NCBI RefSeq assembly: GCF_001698225.1
Contig: NZ_CP016594.1
Location: 3,162,001 to 3,226,000, forward strand
Length of the DNA: 64,000 nucleotides
Direction: 5' to 3'
DNA from: Gordonia terrae
GTDB lineage: Bacteria > Actinomycetota > Actinomycetes > Mycobacteriales > Mycobacteriaceae
Part shown: positions 1 to 10,126 of the stretch, in pieces
Layout of the letters: every line of letters begins with the position of its first letter
Numbering within the stretch: the first letter of the stretch is position 1
Position numbers and translations under genes: made by a program
The notes under the pieces: generated by a model
Databases searched by the model: none
The model's input: the letters and a program-made list of their open reading frames with translations, nothing else
What the model was told of the DNA's origin: nothing

Positions 1-51
1 GAGTCGGCTTCCTCGGTGTCGTTACCGGGCGACACCTGGATGCTGTACTGA
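1..51 (+). CDS. Possible 3' end of a plus-strand gene (partial)
   Basis: Frame 1 is open from the window edge and reads ESASSVSLPGDTWMLY before a TGA at 49-51. Most third codon positions are G or C, as expected for coding DNA here. It would converge on xerD. Sixteen codons are too few to identify a family, and a chance open frame of this length is possible. Confidence 0.3.
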   Translation, partial: ESASSVSLPGDTWMLY

Positions 52-305
52 TCTCCCGGACGGGCGCCAGACCGCGGTGCGCTCGGAGTGGTCACGTGTC
101 CGCCGCTCCCTTCGCTGTTCGATGCCGCTTCTATTCGATGCCGCTGCTGTTCGATGCCGCTGCTGTTCGATGCCGCTGCTGTCTTGCCGATGTCGCCACT
201 GTTCGGTGGTGCGGCCGGTCCGCCCGTCGGCGGCCGAACCTCGTATCAGCCTAGGACACCCGCCCGGTCATTCCGGCGTCGGCGCGCCCGAGGCCATCCG
301 AGGGG
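52..305. other. Non-coding gap downstream of xerD with a 16-bp tandem repeat
   Basis: No convincing gene is seen here. The short open frames present are low complexity and arise from the repeat at 115-178. A loose inverted repeat (GTTCGG...CCGAAC, about 199-238) could help end xerD transcription but has no T-run. The stretch probably separates the convergent ends of xerD and a gene lying left of the window. Confidence 0.5.
115..178. repeat. 16-bp tandem repeat, four copies
   Basis: Four consecutive copies of ctgttcgatgccgctg occur at 115-130, 131-146, 147-162 and 163-178. The first copy ends in t instead of g and the second has a instead of g at its third base. A decayed fragment follows at 179. 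The period is not a multiple of three and the array lies outside recognisable genes, so copy number could vary freely. Confidence 0.9.
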
Positions 306-1226
306 TCAGCGCGCTCTCGGATGTGCGACGGCATAGACCTCGCGCATCGTGTTCACCGTCACCAGCGTGTACACCTGCGTGGTGGTGACCGAGGCATGTC
401 CCAGGAGTTCTTGCACGACGCGGACGTCGGCACCACCGTCGAGGAGGTGGGTCGCGAAGCTGTGCCGCAGCGTGTGCGGCGAGACCGCCTTGTCGAGTCC
501 GGCGCGTTCGGCCGCGGTGACGAGCACCTGCCAGGCGCTCTGCCGGGACAGCCGTCCGCCGCGCGCGTTGAGGAACAGTGCGGGCGTCGCCCGGGACACC
601 AGCGCGGGCCGCCCACGAACGAGATACGCCTCGAGTGCGTCGACGGCGGGTCCGCCGAGCGGGACCAGGCGCTCCTTCCCACCCTTGCCCCGAAGGCGAA
701 CTGCGCGCATGTCGTCGAGATCGAGATCGTCGACGTCCAGCGAGGTGGCCTCGGAGATCCGCGCCCCGCAGCTGTAGAGGAACTCCAGCAGCGCGCGGTC
801 GCGCAGACCACGTGGGTGGTCGTCGGCACCCGCGGCGTCGAGGATCGCGAGCACCTCGTCCACCGGCAGCGACTTCGGCAGCCGGCGTGCGGCACGAGGC
901 GGCCGGACATCATGTGCGACGTCGGTCGCGACGATCCCCTCGTCCATCGCGAACTTGTGAAAGCGCCTGGTGGCGACCAGGGTTCGCGCGATCGAACTGT
1001 CGGCGAGCGGCGCGAACCCGGCGTCGGTGTCACCGCGCCGCAACTCCACGAGGAACTCGCGGATGTCTTCCTCGGCCACCGCGTCGAGTGCGGAGATCCC
1101 CCGGCGGTCGAGGTACCGCCGGTACCGCTCGAGGTCGCGCCGATAGGACGAGACCGTGTTGGCCGCCGCACCCCGCTCCACAGTCAGATGGTCGAGGTAT
1201 CGCGAGATGTCGGCGGCCAGGGTCAC
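306..1226 (-). CDS. xerD: Site-specific tyrosine recombinase XerD
   Basis: This 306-residue protein is the XerD-type recombinase that, with XerC, resolves chromosome dimers at dif before division. An N-terminal SAM-like core-binding domain (about residues 1-95) precedes the catalytic domain. All catalytic residues are visible: R156 (GARISE), K181 (RGKGGKER), H251 and R254 ([10 protein letters not shown]), H277 ([12 protein letters not shown]) and nucleophile Y286. The GTG start at 1226 overlaps the Nudix gene stop as GTGA, so the two are probably translationally coupled. The frame stays open upstream but there encodes arginine-rich nonsense within the Nudix gene. The position matches Rv1701 of M. 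tuberculosis. Confidence 0.95.
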   Translation of the reverse strand: MTLAADISRYLDHLTVERGAAANTVSSYRRDLERYRRYLDRRGISALDAVAEEDIREFLVELRRGDTDAGFAPLADSSIARTLVATRRFHKFAMDEGIVATDVAHDVRPPRAARRLPKSLPVDEVLAILDAAGADDHPRGLRDRALLEFLYSCGARISEATSLDVDDLDLDDMRAVRLRGKGGKERLVPLGGPAVDALEAYLVRGRPALVSRATPALFLNARGGRLSRQSAWQVLVTAAERAGLDKAVSPHTLRHSFATHLLDGGADVRVVQELLGHASVTTTQVYTLVTVNTMREVYAVAHPRAR

Positions 1227-1858
1227 GACCGGCGGCCCCGATCGTCGGCCCGACGGTTGCGCAGCGCGGTCGGCTCGTCCGGCCACGGTGCGTCGACGTC
1301 GCGCAGGCCGGTCGTGGAATCCCGGGCGGCCGCCGCGGCCAGGATCCCGGCGACGCTGGTCGCGTTGACGATCTCCCCCGCGAACACCTGGGCGACCGCG
1401 TCGTCGAGCGGCACCCATTCGACCGACATGTCGGCCTCTTCGTCGATGCGTTCGGCCGCGTCGAGATGGTGCAAGCCCTCGGCGAGGTACAGCCGCAACG
1501 CCTCGTCGGTGAAACCGGGTGAGAGCGCGAGGTCGACGAGGACGTGCCACGAGTCGGCGGCGAGGTCGGTCTCTTCGGCCAACTCGCGCTTGGCGGCGGC
1601 CAACGGCTCCTCGTCGGCCTGGTCGAGGAGCCCGGCGGGCAACTCGAGCAGACGGTGGCCGAGGGGATGGCGGTACTGCCGCACCATCGCCACGCGACCT
1701 GCGTCGTCGCGCGCCAGGATCGCGACCGCCCCGAAATGCTCGACGACCTCACGTTCGGCGACGCGCCCACCGGGCATCTCGACATCGTCGACCCGCAGGG
1801 TGATGATCGCGCCGTCGTAGACGGTGCGGCTGTCCTTGACCTCGAAGTCGTGGCCCAA
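1223..1858 (-). CDS. Nudix hydrolase, ADP-ribose pyrophosphatase type
   Basis: The protein (211 aa) is a Nudix hydrolase of the ADP-ribose pyrophosphatase group, which splits ADP-ribose into AMP and ribose-5-phosphate. The Nudix box lies at residues 76-99 (G76, E83, then RELAEE with the metal-binding glutamates at 92, 95 and 96). D98 stands where glycine is usual, and there is one extra residue between G76 and E83; I recall a similar box in Rv1700. The preceding PGG and ELPAG elements fit this subfamily. The start lies 6 bp after the pyrG stop and the end overlaps xerD. The substrate is inferred from family and position. Confidence 0.9.
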   Translation of the reverse strand: MGHDFEVKDSRTVYDGAIITLRVDDVEMPGGRVAEREVVEHFGAVAILARDDAGRVAMVRQYRHPLGHRLLELPAGLLDQADEEPLAAAKRELAEETDLAADSWHVLVDLALSPGFTDEALRLYLAEGLHHLDAAERIDEEADMSVEWVPLDDAVAQVFAGEIVNATSVAGILAAAAARDSTTGLRDVDAPWPDEPTALRNRRADDRGRRS

Positions 1859-1864
1859 AACGGG

Positions 1865-3706
<1,842 letters not shown>

Positions 3707-3807
3707 TTACCTACGGGACTCCAGGGTAACACCACCGGCGCCCGACGCCGCACCGCCACACCGGAGGCGGGCGTGGCGGTACTGACGTTCGAGGCGGCGA
3801 GCCCGGC

Positions 3808-4743
3808 CTAGGCGGCGGGTCGACCGTCGGCGCCGACGGTGATCGCGGTCGCCCCGGCCCCGGTGCCGTAGGAACCGGTCGTGCCGTCGACCTCGGCGGT
3901 GAGCGCGAGAATCGTCGTGATGAGGCCGGTCGGCTGGTCGATGTTGTCGACCGTCGACACGGCGTTGGCCAGCGACGGATCCGAGCGGACGATGGCGATC
4001 GGAGATCCGCCCGACGCCGAACCCGTGCGTCCGACAAGCACACCGCCGACGCCGCGTGCCGCCATCGCGGCGGCGAACCGACCGACGAGCGCGCCCTGCG
4101 CGCCCGAGTCCGGGCCGAACTCGTCGCCGGTGACCACGACGACCAGATCGGTCGGGGTGATGGCATTGTCGGCGTAATCGATGAACCCGCCGTCGCGCAG
4201 CGTGCCGAGACCCGTCCGACGATCACCGGACGACGCCGGACGCGCCGTCTCGTTGGACAGTACGAGGGCGCCCAGGAGGTCACCCACCCGTCCGCCGGAA
4301 TCGGTCAGTTCGGCGCGGAGCATCGTGCCCGGCGGGATCGTCTGGTCGACGATCGTCCGCAGCTCCTCGGACTTGCCGTCGGTGAGCAACGCGTCGGTCA
4401 GGGCGAGTTGCCCACCGAAGCGGGCCCCCGCACCCGAGATCGACTCCTTGACCGCATCGACATCGGCCTCCGCCGCGTTGGGCGCGGTCACCACCAACAC
4501 GGACTGCCCCTTCAGCTTGTCCGCGATGAGTCGCGGCGCGATCGCATGGTCGAAGCTGTTGGAGGCGTTGAGCTTTGCATTGAGGTCGTCGCGCTCGTTC
4601 TCCAGATCGCCGATGCGGTCGCGACTCGTGCCGGTCATCGAGTTGACACGGTCACCGACGAAACCCGACCCGAGAAAGAGTCCCAGTGCGAGCGCGAGGA
4701 AGACCGCGACCAGCGAGATCGCGTGCTGTCGTAGCGAGATCAT
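3808..4743 (-). CDS. mctB: MctB/SteB family cell-envelope protein (copper transporter family)
   Basis: This 311-residue protein belongs to the DUF3186 family. The M. tuberculosis member Rv1698 (MctB) lowers intracellular copper, and the Corynebacterium member at the same locus (SteB) acts with SteA in cell separation. Visible features are one N-terminal membrane anchor or signal (about residues 8-26), a short coiled coil (about 40-62, RDRIGDLENERDDLNAKL) and an exported domain rich in Ala, Gly, Thr and Asp. It starts 3 bp after the steA stop, so the pair is co-transcribed. Copper function cannot be read from the sequence; a septal role beside steA is as likely. Confidence 0.88.
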   Translation of the reverse strand: MISLRQHAISLVAVFLALALGLFLGSGFVGDRVNSMTGTSRDRIGDLENERDDLNAKLNASNSFDHAIAPRLIADKLKGQSVLVVTAPNAAEADVDAVKESISGAGARFGGQLALTDALLTDGKSEELRTIVDQTIPPGTMLRAELTDSGGRVGDLLGALVLSNETARPASSGDRRTGLGTLRDGGFIDYADNAITPTDLVVVVTGDEFGPDSGAQGALVGRFAAAMAARGVGGVLVGRTGSASGGSPIAIVRSDPSLANAVSTVDNIDQPTGLITTILALTAEVDGTTGSYGTGAGATAITVGADGRPAA

Positions 4744-4746
4744 CGG

Positions 4747-5934
4747 CTACCTGTTCCAAACCTCTCGTGCCCAGTCGAGCAGCGCATTCCACTGCACGAC
4801 GATCCAATCGGTGATGTCGGTGCCCGCGTTCGACAACATCACGGCTGCGATCACGGCCACCAGCGCCGCGAGGACGACACAGGCGATGGCAGCACCCGAC
4901 ACCCGGCTGCGGTACAGCGTGGCGACGGCTTTCGCGTCGACCAGCTTCTGACCGACCTTGAGTCGCGTCAGGAACATCGACGGGTTGCTCTCCCGACGCG
5001 ACCGGTCGAAGAAGTCGTCGAGCGACCCGGGATAGCCGACGGTGACGATCAGGTCGGCACCGTGGTAGTCGGTGAGCAACAGCGCCAGGTCTCCGGCCGA
5101 GCCGGCGGCCGGGAACGTCGTGGCGCCGATGCCGAGGTCCTGGATGCGTTCGAGCCCGGTCGCGTGACCGTCGGTGTCGGCCGGAAGCACCAGCTGCGCA
5201 CCGGATTTCAGCGTCGCCGTCTTCATGGTCTCGGGATCGCCGACGACGATCGAGGGCTTGTACCCGGCCTTCATCAGGGTGTCCGCACCGGCCCCGACAC
5301 CCACCATGACGGGCTGGTACTCCTTGATGAACGGCTTGAGGGAGCGGAGATCGGCGGCGCGGTCGGCGCCTTCGCCGACGATGACGACATGGCGGCCCGC
5401 GACGTCGACGTCGATCTCCGGCACCCCGACCCCGTCGATCAGCAACGGCGATTCGCTGCGAATGAACTCGATCGTGTTGCCGGAGAACGCCTCGAGGTGG
5501 TCGACGAGACCGGCCTTGGCGCCGATCATGATGTCGGCGATGTCGCGCTCGTCGAGTTCGGTGCCGAGAGCCAGCCGCCGCTCGCCGACGTACAGCCGGT
5601 CGTTGTGGACCCGTACCTTGGCGCCGTCCTTGACCCGCTTGAAGATCTCCGGACCCACGTCGTCGAGCAGCGCGATGCCGGATGCCACCAGGACCTCGGG
5701 CCCGAGATTGGGGTACCGGCCGGTGATCGACCGCGAGGCGTTGACCACGGCCACCACGTTGGCCTCGACGAGGGCGTCGGCGGTCACGCGGTCGAGGTCG
5801 ACCTCGTCGAGGATGGCGATGTCGCCCGGCCCGACGCGGTTGAGAAGCCGTTTCGTGTTCTTGTCGATTCTGGCGATACCGGTCACGCCAGGCAGTTCTT
5901 CGGTGGTACGCGCGAGCAGTGCAGGCATCTTCAT
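4747..5934 (-). CDS. steA: Putative cytokinetic ring protein SteA
   Basis: The product (395 aa) matches the Rv1697/SteA family. Corynebacterial SteA is a septal protein needed for normal cell separation through the RipC-FtsEX pathway. A thiamin-pyrophosphokinase-like cytoplasmic domain (VIVGEGADRAADLRSLKPF, then VVGDPETM) is followed by one C-terminal membrane helix (SGAAIACVVLAALVAVIAAV) and a short tail ending WNR. The start is uncertain: ATG 5934 gives MKMPALLARTTEELPG, which I recall resembling Rv1697. ATG 5943 and TTG 5994 are in-frame alternatives without a convincing ribosome-binding site. It sits between recN and mctB, as in relatives. Confidence 0.9.
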   Translation of the reverse strand: MKMPALLARTTEELPGVTGIARIDKNTKRLLNRVGPGDIAILDEVDLDRVTADALVEANVVAVVNASRSITGRYPNLGPEVLVASGIALLDDVGPEIFKRVKDGAKVRVHNDRLYVGERRLALGTELDERDIADIMIGAKAGLVDHLEAFSGNTIEFIRSESPLLIDGVGVPEIDVDVAGRHVVIVGEGADRAADLRSLKPFIKEYQPVMVGVGAGADTLMKAGYKPSIVVGDPETMKTATLKSGAQLVLPADTDGHATGLERIQDLGIGATTFPAAGSAGDLALLLTDYHGADLIVTVGYPGSLDDFFDRSRRESNPSMFLTRLKVGQKLVDAKAVATLYRSRVSGAAIACVVLAALVAVIAAVMLSNAGTDITDWIVVQWNALLDWAREVWNR

Positions 5935-6037
5935 GACGGCCATGATCGGCCGAAGGCATGCCTCAGCCGGGGAGGCGCGCCGTAACAGGAGCAACTTTTG
6001 TCACACACGCACCATGTGTTTCACCGCCCGTCGCCGG

Positions 6038-7792
6038 TCAATCGGCGGCGCGCTCCGCCTCTGCGGTCGCCAGCAGTTCCTCCGCGTGGGCGCGCCCGGT
6101 GTCGGACTCCCCCAGGCCCGCGAGCATGCGGGCCAACTCCGCGACCCGCTCGTCCCGATCGAGCGTGCGCACACTGCTGGTGACCAGTGCCCCCTTCTTG
6201 CTCTTGCCGATGACGAGGTGGTTGTCGGCGAAGGCCGCCACCTGGGGAAGGTGGGTCACCACGATGACCTGGTGGGCCCGGGCCAGCCTCGACAACCGCT
6301 TACCGATCTCGACCGCCGCGCGGCCGCCGACGCCCGCGTCGACCTCGTCGAAGACCATCACCGAACCCGACGTCGGTGCGGCGAGCACGACTTCGAGCGC
6401 GAGCATGACCCGCGAGAGTTCGCCGCCCGACGCCGACTTCGCGATGGGCAACGGGGTGGCGCCGGGATGGGCGACAAGCGCGAACTCGACCTTGTCCGCG
6501 CCGTCGGCGCCGGCGTGCACCGAGGTGCCGCCGACCGTGACGGCCAACCGATCATCGGGCGACGCCGGGTCCGGGTTGACCGCGACCGCCAACGCCGAGT
6601 CCCCCATCGCCAGCCCCTTGAGCTCACGGGACACCTTGTCGGACATCGACTTCGCGGCCTTCGCGCGCAGCGTGTGGAGTTTCTCCGCCGCGGTCTGCAC
6701 CCGGTCGCGCGCAGCCGCCGCGGCGACCTCGAGTTCCTCGATCGAGGCACGGGGGTCCTCGATCTCGGCGAGCCGGGCCTCGGCCGTGCGGCGCCAGTCG
6801 ATCACCCCGTCGACGTCGGGTGCGTACTTGCGGACCAGGGTCTTCAGCTCGGCCTGACGCGCGAGCAACTTGTCGAGCTCCTCGGCGTCGGCCGGCAGGC
6901 TCGAGGTGAATGCGGTCAGTTCGGCACCGACATCGGTGATGACGGTGAGCGCTTCGGCCACGCGCGGCACGAGGTCGCGCAGGGTGTCGTCCGCCGCGGT
7001 CTCGAGAAGGGTCCGCACCGTTCCGAGACCCTCGATGACCGACGATCCCGAATCGCCGGCGACGAGGTGGTGGGCTTGATCTGCGGCGCCGCGAATGGAC
7101 TCCAGATCGGAGAGCCGACGGATGGTCGCGGTCAGCTCCTCGTCCTCGCCGGGCACCGGATCGACGGCGGCGATCTCGTCGATGCCGAACCGCAGCCGAT
7201 CGGCCTCCTGCGCGAGCTCGCGGTGATTCGCGCGCCGGACATCGAGCTCGTCGAGCAACTCCACCCAGGCCGATCGGGCCTTGCGGTACGAATCGAGCGC
7301 CGCGACGGCCTTGGACCCGGCGAAGGTGTCGAGCGCGGCCCGCTGATGTTCGGGGCGGAGGAGACGCAACTGATCGTTCTGGCCGTGGATGGCCAGGACC
7401 GCGGTGGTGAGCTGACCCATCACGCCGACCGGCACCGATCGACCGCCCAGATGTGCACGAGAGCGTCCATCGGCGCTGACCGATCGGACCGCGATGACGG
7501 TGTCGTCGTCGTCGAGTTCGGCCCCGGTCGAGTCGAGGATCTCGGCAACGACCGGGTCCCGCTGCGTGGCGCCGTTGTCCGCGAGTCGAAACCGGCCCTC
7601 GACGATCGCCTTGGCCGCGCCGGTCCGGACCCGCGAAGCGTCGGCACGGGCACCCGAGAGCAGGTGCAGGCTGGTGACGATCATCGTCTTACCCGCACCG
7701 GTCTCGCCGGTCAGCACCGTGAATCCGGGATGGAAGCGCGCCTGCGCCTCCTCGATGACACCCAGACCGGTGATCGAGATCTCTTCGAGCAC
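6038..7792 (-). CDS. recN: DNA repair protein RecN
   Basis: RecN (584 aa) is the SMC-like ATPase acting early in double-strand-break repair. It has Walker A GETGAGKT (residues 29-36), a long central coiled coil rich in Glu, Ala and Arg, and a C-terminal ABC half with SGGELSRVMLAL and the Walker B segment VMVFDEVDAGVGG. The GTG at 7792 (GTG CTC GAA GAG) lies two bases after the nadK stop, with GGGAGG about 11 nt upstream, and gives the usual family N-terminus. An in-frame ATG at 7816 inside nadK is the alternative. No LexA-type box was seen, consistent with read-through from tlyA-nadK. Confidence 0.95.
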   Translation of the reverse strand: MLEEISITGLGVIEEAQARFHPGFTVLTGETGAGKTMIVTSLHLLSGARADASRVRTGAAKAIVEGRFRLADNGATQRDPVVAEILDSTGAELDDDDTVIAVRSVSADGRSRAHLGGRSVPVGVMGQLTTAVLAIHGQNDQLRLLRPEHQRAALDTFAGSKAVAALDSYRKARSAWVELLDELDVRRANHRELAQEADRLRFGIDEIAAVDPVPGEDEELTATIRRLSDLESIRGAADQAHHLVAGDSGSSVIEGLGTVRTLLETAADDTLRDLVPRVAEALTVITDVGAELTAFTSSLPADAEELDKLLARQAELKTLVRKYAPDVDGVIDWRRTAEARLAEIEDPRASIEELEVAAAAARDRVQTAAEKLHTLRAKAAKSMSDKVSRELKGLAMGDSALAVAVNPDPASPDDRLAVTVGGTSVHAGADGADKVEFALVAHPGATPLPIAKSASGGELSRVMLALEVVLAAPTSGSVMVFDEVDAGVGGRAAVEIGKRLSRLARAHQVIVVTHLPQVAAFADNHLVIGKSKKGALVTSSVRTLDRDERVAELARMLAGLGESDTGRAHAEELLATAEAERAAD

Positions 7793-7794
7793 GC

Positions 7795-8817
7795 CTATGC
7801 CTGCCTCCCTCGCCATCCCGTGACCGGGAGGGCGAATTTGGTGACGAGTCGGTCGGCGAAGGGATCGGAGTCGATGCGGATCCAGCGCACCGACCGTTCG
7901 CTGCGTACGACCTCGACACGTGCGCCGGCGGGCACGTCGAGCGCGCGCCGGCCGTCGCACAGCGCCAGCGCCGACCGTCCGTTCTTGTCCACCTCCACCG
8001 CGATCCGCGATCGCGGACTGGTCACCATCGGCCGCGCGAACAGTGCATGGGCGTTGTTCGGTACGACCAGGATGGCCTCCAGATCGGGCCACATCACCGG
8101 CCCGCCCGCCGAGAAGGCGTACGCCGTCGACCCGGTCGGCGTCGACACCAGCACGCCGTCGGCGCCGAAGGCCGAGACCGGGCGGCCGTCGACCTCGGTC
8201 ACGAGCTCCAGGACGCCGTTGTTGCTCGTGTTCAGTACCGCGACCTCGTTGAGGGCCCAGCTGCACGCGGTCGGCGGATCCGGGTCGGTCGGATCGACGA
8301 TGGCGATGTCGAGGGTCATCCGCGGTTCGATCCGGTAGTCCCGGGCGATCAGCTGGTTCATGACCTCGTCGACGCGGTGCGCCTCGGCCTCCGCGAGAAA
8401 GCCGATGTGCCCGAGGTTGATACCGAGAACCGGGACCTCGGCCGGGTAGGCGAGCTCCGCGGCCCGCAGGAAGGTGCCGTCACCTCCCAGGACGATGACG
8501 AGCTCGCAGCCCTCGGCCGAGGCGGACTCGGCCGTGGTGACCTCGACGACGGCGCCCAGCGATCGCAGGTACTCGGGATCGACCGGGACGTTCGGGGGTC
8601 GAGGCGAGTCGCCCTCGTTGTTCCGGTACAGCACGTCGTGATCGGGGGCGTCGCGGTCGAGCGTGTCGTGATCGACCACGCGGAGCGCGACGTCGGCGGC
8701 CGCACAGCGTCGGGCGATCGCCTCGATGGTCTCGATGACGTTCTCGCGTCCCGTATGGGCGACCACCAAGAACTCGCGGGCACCGGGGTCGTGGTCCGGC
8801 ACCGAATCGTCGGTCAC
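7795..8817 (-). CDS. nadK: NAD kinase
   Basis: The enzyme (340 aa) phosphorylates NAD to NADP. The diagnostic GGDG motif is at residues 111-114 (VIVLGGDGTFLRAAE), followed by the NE motif (ALNEVAVL) and the glycine-rich segment GADGVLVSTPTGSTAYAFSAGGP. A loop at about residues 50-80 is rich in Asp, Pro and Asn. The start is GTG at 8817 with a strong site, GGAGGG, 8 nt upstream. The gene lies between tlyA and recN, as in mycobacteria (Rv1695), and two bases separate its stop from the recN start. Confidence 0.97.
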   Translation of the reverse strand: MTDDSVPDHDPGAREFLVVAHTGRENVIETIEAIARRCAAADVALRVVDHDTLDRDAPDHDVLYRNNEGDSPRPPNVPVDPEYLRSLGAVVEVTTAESASAEGCELVIVLGGDGTFLRAAELAYPAEVPVLGINLGHIGFLAEAEAHRVDEVMNQLIARDYRIEPRMTLDIAIVDPTDPDPPTACSWALNEVAVLNTSNNGVLELVTEVDGRPVSAFGADGVLVSTPTGSTAYAFSAGGPVMWPDLEAILVVPNNAHALFARPMVTSPRSRIAVEVDKNGRSALALCDGRRALDVPAGARVEVVRSERSVRWIRIDSDPFADRLVTKFALPVTGWRGRQA

Positions 8818-8893
8818 TGGTGGTTCCCTCCATCGAAGTGCGGCCTGGAAAGAGTGCGGTGTCGGAGAGCGGCGACGCCACCGACCCGAGCGG

Positions 8894-9781
8894 TCAGCGC
8901 GGACCCGCGGCGACCGCTTGTTCGATCATGGCTCGGAGTTCGTCCGGGGACCCGGTGGTGCGATCCGCGTCGGTCGAGTCCGACCGGTCGACCCTATCGC
9001 CCTGCCCCGACTCCCCGCCTGTCCGGTGGGCCCGCTCCTTGTGCAGCCAGAGGAAGAACTCCACGTTCCCCGACGGCCCGGGCAGCGGGCTCGCGACCAC
9101 GCCCCGGGTCCGTAGACCGTGGGAGGCGGCTTCGGTCGCGACCGCCAGGACCGCGTCGGCGCGCAGTTCCGGGTCGCGGACCACGCCGCCCGAACCCACC
9201 CGGTCCTTGCCGACCTCGAACTGCGGCTTGACCATCGGCAGCAGGTCGGCGCCCGGTGCGCAGCACCGGGCCAGTGCGGGGAGCACCAGCCCCAGCGAGA
9301 TGAACGACAGATCCGCGACCACCAGGTCGACTTGGCCGCCGATGGCGTCGGGCTCGAGGTGTCGGACGTTGGTCCGGTCGTGGACCACGACGCGCTCGTC
9401 GTTCTGCAACCGCCAGATCAGCTGTCCGTAACCGACATCCGCGGCGACCACCTCACGGGCGCCGCGCCGGAGCAGGACATCCGTGAAGCCGCCGGTGGAC
9501 GCGCCGGCGTCGAGGCAGCGACGCCCCTCGACCGTGAGACCCTCCGGCTCGAAGGCCTCGAGGGCACCGAGAAGTTTGTGCGCTCCCCGCGAGGCCCAAT
9601 CGTCGCGTGGACCCTCGTCGACGACGATGGGGGTGTCGCGGGTGACGCCGGTGGCCGCCTTCGAGGCGACCGTCCCGTTCACCCGGACCGAACCGGCATC
9701 GACGAGTTCGCGCGCCTGCTCGCGCGAGCGAGCTAGGCCCCGACGGACGAGTTCGGCATCGAGCCGTGCTCTGGTGGCCAT
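8894..9781 (-). CDS. tlyA: TlyA family rRNA 2'-O-methyltransferase
   Basis: TlyA (295 aa) methylates ribose 2'-OH groups in 16S and 23S rRNA; in mycobacteria these marks are needed for capreomycin susceptibility. An N-terminal S4 RNA-binding domain (about residues 5-60) is joined to an FtsJ-like methyltransferase domain. The latter has SAM motif I at CLDAGASTGGFTDVLL (from residue 89) and the later segments VADLSFISL and MVKPQFE. The C-terminus has an extra tail of about 30 residues, rich in Asp, Ser, Thr and Arg, beyond the usual length of about 268. The ATG start at 9781 has no strong ribosome-binding site. Confidence 0.95.
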   Translation of the reverse strand: MATRARLDAELVRRGLARSREQARELVDAGSVRVNGTVASKAATGVTRDTPIVVDEGPRDDWASRGAHKLLGALEAFEPEGLTVEGRRCLDAGASTGGFTDVLLRRGAREVVAADVGYGQLIWRLQNDERVVVHDRTNVRHLEPDAIGGQVDLVVADLSFISLGLVLPALARCCAPGADLLPMVKPQFEVGKDRVGSGGVVRDPELRADAVLAVATEAASHGLRTRGVVASPLPGPSGNVEFFLWLHKERAHRTGGESGQGDRVDRSDSTDADRTTGSPDELRAMIEQAVAAGPR

Positions 9782-9824
9782 GGTCAGGACCGCGTCGCAG
9801 GCGACGCCTGGCTTCCGGGCGGGG

Positions 9825-10115
9825 TCATCGGCGGTCGACGGCGTCGAGGGCTGCGGTCAGCGAGTCATGGGCCTGTTCGAGAAGCCCGGCCTGACGTTCG
9901 AGCGCAGCAAGCGAGAACGTGTCGCCCACCGACTCACGAATTTCGTCGACCTGCGCGAGGATCTCGGACACCTCGGCGTCCACGTCAGGCAACTCGCCCA
10001 CCCCATCAGCCGTGCCGAACCCGTCGGCGACCGGATCGAACTGCCGACGTGGCATCCCACCCGGGGTGGGCCGGGACGGACCTTGGTCAGCCGGAGAGGC
10101 GCTCGGGTGATTCAT
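9825..10115 (-). CDS. Small conserved hypothetical protein (Rv1693 position)
   Basis: A 96-residue acidic protein sits between the TPR-HAD gene and tlyA, where M. tuberculosis has Rv1693. The first 30 residues are Pro- and Ser-rich. Residues 40-96 should form helices with heptad character (VDAEVSEILAQVDEIRES, then ALERQAGLLEQAHDSL), suggesting a coiled coil or a partner-binding role. ATG 10115 lies 11 bp after the upstream stop, and 43 bp separate its end from tlyA, so it is part of the same transcript. I do not recognise a function. Confidence 0.85.
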   Translation of the reverse strand: MNHPSASPADQGPSRPTPGGMPRRQFDPVADGFGTADGVGELPDVDAEVSEILAQVDEIRESVGDTFSLAALERQAGLLEQAHDSLTAALDAVDRR

Positions 10116-10126
10116 CGTGCACCACG

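Noticed and set aside
115..178. CRISPR array
   Set aside because: The repeats are directly adjacent without spacers, and no cas genes are nearby.
5174..8338. Long plus-strand open frame of 1,054 codons opposite steA, recN and nadK
   Set aside because: It is antisense to three well-supported genes. Its translation is Arg-, Ser- and Pro-rich without domains, a common artefact in high-GC DNA.
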